Source of the DNA: JANYBT01 sp038211475
Lineage (GTDB): Bacteria > Acidobacteriota > Terriglobia > Terriglobales > Acidobacteriaceae
NCBI GenBank assembly: GCA_038211475.1
Contig: JBBQVN010000004.1
Coordinates: 1-64,000 of the forward strand
Reading direction: 5' to 3'
Length of the DNA stretch: 64,000 nt
Shown: positions 60,798 to 64,000 of the stretch, one piece after another
Layout of the letters: each line of letters starts with the position of its first letter
Position numbering within the stretch: position 1 is the first letter of the stretch
Notes under the pieces: model-generated
Told to the model about the DNA's origin: nothing
What the model saw: only the letters and a program-made list of their open reading frames with translations
The model's database searches: none
Made by a program: the position numbers and the translations under genes

Positions 60798-61610
60798 CTA
60801 GTCTACCCTAACCAGAAATACTTCCCCCTCGGGCGTCTTAGTCTCACTTACTAACTGTCGGGCCCGCGCGCGGTCATCGCCCGCCACCCTTACCCTCACC
60901 CACCATCCCCCCGCCGGGCTTTCGAAGCTTTGCACTTTGGCGGAATGGTATCTGCGCGCCAGATGCCGCACCAGTTCGTCCGCGGTATCCTCTTCGGCAA
61001 TCGATCCGATCTGCACCGTCCAGCGCCCGCCCGTATCCAGTGGCGCTGGCGCTTTCAACACTTCCAGCCGCACCGGCGCGATCCCCGCCCGGTACACATC
61101 AATCGCCTTGGCCGCCGCCATCGACAAATCCACAATCCTGCCCGGCACAAACGGTCCACGGTCGTTGATCCGCACCAGCGCCGAACGCCCGGTCTTGCTG
61201 TTTGTCACCCGCACAATCGAGCCCAGCGGCAGCGTCAAGTGCGCCGCCGTCATCGCGTTCATGTTATATACTTCGCCATTCGCCGCCTTGCGATTGTGAT
61301 ACGGCGGCCCATACCAGCTCGCTGTCCCAGTTTCGACATAAATGGGTTTCGCGCCCGCAGGGATAGGTGCGTCGAGGTCAGCCGCATCTCTCTCAGCGCC
61401 AACACTTTTCGGTGGAGTGGTATCGGATTGCGTCCCCGCTTCGGTCTGAACCGACGGGATCGCAGGCGGCGACGGAGTTTTTACCCGCGCCTGCTTATGG
61501 CCGCCGCAGGCACTCGCGAACGCGAGCAGCGCCACCACCAAACTCATAGGAATTCCGCGCATTAGTTCGCGCAACCGTTCGCCCACTAGACCGCGCACTA
61601 AGTGGCGCAT
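60798..61610 (-). CDS. rlpA: RlpA-like septal lipoprotein with SPOR domain
   Basis: 270 residues. The start MRHLVRGLVGERLRELMRG is basic, then a hydrophobic segment SLVVALLAFASACGG gives a lipobox Cys. After a Pro-rich linker comes the double-psi beta-barrel block GTASWYGPPYHNRKAANGE and VRINDRGPFVPGRIVDLS, with the catalytic Asp/His region, then a SPOR domain (WTVQIGSIAEEDTADELV) at the C-terminus. RlpA cleaves denuded peptidoglycan at the septum. Its ATG overlaps the preceding stop (TAATG). The first ~22 codons come from a 12-bp repeat, so the real start could be MRGIPMSLVV. Confidence 0.9.
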   Translation of the reverse strand: MRHLVRGLVGERLRELMRGIPMSLVVALLAFASACGGHKQARVKTPSPPAIPSVQTEAGTQSDTTPPKSVGAERDAADLDAPIPAGAKPIYVETGTASWYGPPYHNRKAANGEVYNMNAMTAAHLTLPLGSIVRVTNSKTGRSALVRINDRGPFVPGRIVDLSMAAAKAIDVYRAGIAPVRLEVLKAPAPLDTGGRWTVQIGSIAEEDTADELVRHLARRYHSAKVQSFESPAGGWWVRVRVAGDDRARARQLVSETKTPEGEVFLVRVD

Positions 61611-61834
61611 TAGGTTTTCGGAGTGTGCTTCTCGATGGTGTCGGCCAAATCCTTCAGCTTGTCCGCCGCCACTCGCATGGCCTTGCTCGAGTTGTTGCGG
61701 ATCGCCGGCACTAACTCGTCGTTGAGGAACTTGATCAGCTCCGCCGACTCTTTCTCCACGGTTTCGGCCATGCCGGCCACCGATTTGTTCATGCGTGCAG
61801 ACGCTTCGCCCACCTTGCGGTTGAAGTCGTTCAT
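61610..61834 (-). CDS. Small helical protein upstream of rlpA
   Basis: 74 residues from the ATG at 61834 (MNDFNRKVGEASARMNKSVA). Almost entirely amphipathic helix with heptad spacing (ELIKFLNDELVPAIRNNSSKAM, ADKLKDLADTIEKH in pieces), so a coiled coil is likely. No signal. Its stop overlaps the rlpA ATG, giving likely translational coupling. Function unknown. Confidence 0.7.
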   Translation of the reverse strand: MNDFNRKVGEASARMNKSVAGMAETVEKESAELIKFLNDELVPAIRNNSSKAMRVAADKLKDLADTIEKHTPKT

Positions 61835-61964
61835 CAGGGTCCTTCCCGATAGCAAAAATGTAGTCCACTCAAATGCGGACACCAGGCACGCTCATTATGT
61901 CGCGCTCCCGCCTCGTGGTCAATTGGCGAGTCTGAGGCCGCCCGCTTCGGTACAATCCTGCTTC

Positions 61965-62975
61965 ATGCTGAAACTGCAGGCCAGCCCGCGCCCGACGATT
62001 TCCGCGCCGTCGGCCCAGCGTTCGTTCCAGCGGTCGCTCCAGCGCCGCCTGCTTGCCTGGTATGGCCTGCAGAAGCGCGACCTGCCCTGGCGCGCCGACC
62101 GCGATCCTTACCGCGTGTGGCTTTCGGAAATCATGTTGCAACAGACGCGGGTGAATGCCGTGCTCGATCACTACCGCCGCTTTCTCAAACGCTTTCCTGA
62201 CCTGCGCACTCTGGCCGCCGCCCGCGAGCCCTCGGTGCTGGCGGCGTGGAGCGGCCTTGGCTACTACCGCCGCGCCCGCATGTTGCACGCCGCCGCCAAA
62301 CAAGTGGTCAGAGAATGCAGTGGACACTTCCCCTCCACCTCCGCTGAGCTCCGCAAACTTCCCGGCATCGGACTCTACACCGCCGCCGCCATTGCCAGCA
62401 TCGCGTTCGGCGAGCCGGCCGCCGTGGTCGACGGCAACGTGCAACGCGTTCTCAATCGCTTGCTCGGCCGCAACCTCTCCGAGGATGAAGTCTGGGACGA
62501 GGCGCAACAGTTGCTTACTCGCTCCCGCCCCGGCGATTCCAATCAAGCCATGATGGAACTCGGCGCCACCGTGTGTACGCCCCGCCAGCCAACTTGCTCG
62601 CTCTGCCCGGTACATGATTTCTGCGCCACCCAGGGCGAAGAGCCGCGCAGACTCACCGCACCGTCGCAGCGCAAACTTAATCTCCACTGCCTGGTCGACC
62701 TAAGCCAGCGAGGCCTGCTGCTGGTGCAGCGCTCCAAAGACGCCTCGCTCATGGCGGGCATGTGGGAATTGCCCGAAGTGGCCGGCTCGGCCTTGCCCAT
62801 CGAGTTTCGCGTCCGCCACTCCATAACCGTCACGGACTACTTGGTGAGCGTGAGCATGGGAGACGTTCCGTCGGGCATCGCGGGGAAGCGCTTTCCGCCC
62901 TCACGGTTTGCCACCTTGCCGCTGACGGGACTGACCCGCAAGATTCTGAAACGCGCCGCTCTCTGGCAGGGGTAA
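61965..62975 (+). CDS. mutY: A/G-specific adenine glycosylase
   Basis: 336 residues from the ATG at 61965. LPWRADRDPYRVWLSEIMLQQTRV, helix-hairpin-helix LRKLPGIGLYTAAAIASIAFG followed by the catalytic Asp in VVDGNVQRVL, the 4Fe-4S motif CTPRQPTCSLCPVHDFC (C-x6-C-x2-C-x5-C), and a C-terminal NUDIX-like domain (LLVQRSKDASLMAGMWELPE). It removes adenine opposite 8-oxoguanine. Confidence 0.95.
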   Translation: MLKLQASPRPTISAPSAQRSFQRSLQRRLLAWYGLQKRDLPWRADRDPYRVWLSEIMLQQTRVNAVLDHYRRFLKRFPDLRTLAAAREPSVLAAWSGLGYYRRARMLHAAAKQVVRECSGHFPSTSAELRKLPGIGLYTAAAIASIAFGEPAAVVDGNVQRVLNRLLGRNLSEDEVWDEAQQLLTRSRPGDSNQAMMELGATVCTPRQPTCSLCPVHDFCATQGEEPRRLTAPSQRKLNLHCLVDLSQRGLLLVQRSKDASLMAGMWELPEVAGSALPIEFRVRHSITVTDYLVSVSMGDVPSGIAGKRFPPSRFATLPLTGLTRKILKRAALWQG

Positions 62976-63316
62976 TTTGCCCCGCGCCCCCGAAAAAGCT
63001 CGTAACTCGTTGAAAATGTCTGTATGTTGTTGAAAACTATGAGGCGAGTGTTGGGGATTGCCCGGATTTTAAGTCGCTGGGGGAAAATCTGCTGGCAAAT
63101 TGGATCACGGCGCTTAAGCAGAATGCCCCATAGCCTCGTTCTTAGGGCCCGTGGTGACACGCAAGCTCCCTGAGGCGACCCAGAGGTCATCCGGGCTACC
63201 GCCGGGCCTTAGAACGCTTCCTGCGAACATTATATGCAAATGTTTGCACATTCTTGATTTTCAACAATATCTCGCAAGTTTCCTCTTGCCCCAAATTACG
63301 GCCGGACTCTCTCATC
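62976..63316. other. Noncoding region with a long hairpin and bounding inverted repeat
   Basis: 341 bp between convergent genes without a credible gene. GTTCTTAGGGCCCG (63138-63151) can pair with CGGGCCTTAGAAC (63203-63215), one bulge. The outer TTGTTGAAAA (63027-63036) is a perfect inverted copy of TTTTCAACAA (63258-63267). It could be a structured RNA or a small nonautonomous element. Confidence 0.5.
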
Positions 63317-64000
63317 TCACCCTATCGCCTGCAGCAGGTCCTCCACCAGGTCGTCCGGATGTTCGAGACCGACCGAAACTCGCAACAGGTTGGCTGGTGT
63401 CTTCGATCCCTCGCCTTCGCTCGAGGCCCGATGCTCGAGCAGACTTTCGGTCCCACCCAGGCTCGTGGCGTTGGTGAAGAGCTTGACCCGCCTCGCAACG
63501 CGCACCGCGTCGTCATAACCTCCGCGTACCAGGAAAGACAGCATGCCGCCGAATGCGCTCATCTGCTGCGCGGCAATCTCGTGGCCCGGATGGTTGGCCA
63601 AGCCGGGATAGTAAACCGCATCGACCTTATTCGACTTCGATAACTCTTGCGCCACCAGCAATGCGTTGGCCGAGTGACGCTCCATGCGGCAGGGAAGTGA
63701 CCGCAACCCGCGCAACACCAGCCACGACCCAAACGGAGACGCCACTGCTCCCAGCACTCTGCGGGTTTGAGACAACGACGGATACAGCGGCTCACGTTGC
63801 CTCAGCACCAGGCATCCTCCCTGCACGTCGCTGTGACCGCCACAGTATTTTGTCGTGGAGTGCAGCACCACGTCGGCACCCAGGGCGAGCGGTTGTTGCA
63901 GAATCGGCGTCGCAAACGTGTTATCCACCAGCACCTGCGCGCCCGCGGCGTGGGCAATCTGCGTGATGGCGGCAATGTCCGCAATCTTCATCAGCGGATT
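63317..64000 (-). CDS. Cys/Met metabolism PLP enzyme (cystathionine gamma-synthase family), N-terminus outside window
   Basis: The frame is open to the window edge (over 225 codons seen). It begins NPLMKIADI, then AQVLVDNTFATPILQQPLALGADVVLHSTTKYCGGHSD, in which Lys of STTKY is the PLP lysine. GLRSLPCRMERH and FTNATSLGGTESLLEHRA follow, the latter specific to the MetB/MetC/MetY group. It makes or breaks cystathionine or adds sulfide to a homoserine ester; which one cannot be told without the N-terminus. Confidence 0.93.
   Translation of the reverse strand, partial: NPLMKIADIAAITQIAHAAGAQVLVDNTFATPILQQPLALGADVVLHSTTKYCGGHSDVQGGCLVLRQREPLYPSLSQTRRVLGAVASPFGSWLVLRGLRSLPCRMERHSANALLVAQELSKSNKVDAVYYPGLANHPGHEIAAQQMSAFGGMLSFLVRGGYDDAVRVARRVKLFTNATSLGGTESLLEHRASSEGEGSKTPANLLRVSVGLEHPDDLVEDLLQAIG

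Noticed and set aside
62837..63190. 117-codon minus-strand frame over the end of mutY
   Set aside because: It overlaps a well-supported gene and its translation shows no recognisable motif.
63137..63216. SAM riboswitch for the adjacent Met/Cys gene
   Set aside because: The region lies at the 3' end of that gene, not upstream of it.

Overview
The window (64 kb, GC-rich) looks like a chromosomal stretch of a diderm acidobacterium, probably a Koribacter/Sulfotelmatobacter-like member of the Terriglobia. This is inferred, not searched. The supporting signs are BamA with an OmpH/Skp-like chaperone, the GloVer-type tandem-repeat protein, two HpnI-like glycosyltransferases, an ImuA-ImuB-DnaE2 cassette, and noncoding repeats of a style I associate with that phylum. 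Most of the window is housekeeping and metabolic. There are no insertion sequences, no phage and no CRISPR array.

Layout. 1-8.6 kb: an EF-G paralogue cut by the window edge, a secreted glycosidase, a response regulator / ABC ATPase / tryptophan dioxygenase-like set, PhzF, a 1-Cys peroxiredoxin and a VIT-family transporter. 8.7 kb: a selenocysteine tRNA gene, so this organism should decode UGA as selenocysteine. 8.9-18 kb: a galactose-oxidase-like exoprotein, hemolysin III, and envelope glycosyltransferases (two HpnI-like enzymes converging tail to tail, an ArnT-like enzyme and a GT4 enzyme). 18-26 kb: glyA, an alpha/beta hydrolase, alr, skp-like and bamA, all on the minus strand. 26-38.7 kb: a molybdopterin oxidoreductase, a SpoIIE-type phosphatase, thioredoxin reductase, POT and OPT peptide transporters, yggS/yggU-like genes, comF and HNH genes.

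39-46 kb is the most unusual block. A CRP-like palindrome (TGTGA-N6-TCACG) recurs in front of a small Cys protein gene, a broken radical SAM/SPASM gene, and a five-gene operon. That operon encodes a CxxC mini-protein, NuoE-, NuoF- and NuoG/HoxU-like diaphorase subunits, and a glutamate-synthase-like FMN protein. The FMN protein lacks the usual 3Fe-4S motif and carries a new N-terminal four-Cys motif. The set looks like an NAD(H)-linked, possibly electron-bifurcating, flavoenzyme of unknown substrate.

46-57 kb: DUF4149, ROK glucokinase, zwf, and the mutagenesis cassette imuA-imuB-dnaE2. The dnaE2 gene carries two in-frame inserts (about 75 and 125 codons) made of heptanucleotide repeats that can fold into long hairpins. 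57-64 kb: a BON protein, HIT protein, a 1.3-kb repeat island, a GloVer protein, an RlpA lipoprotein, mutY and the end of a Cys/Met-metabolism PLP enzyme gene.

A theme across the window is short tandem arrays of about 15-bp period with unrelated sequences. They sit at gene ends or leaders at four places (32.0, 46.2, 55.8 and 56.7 kb).
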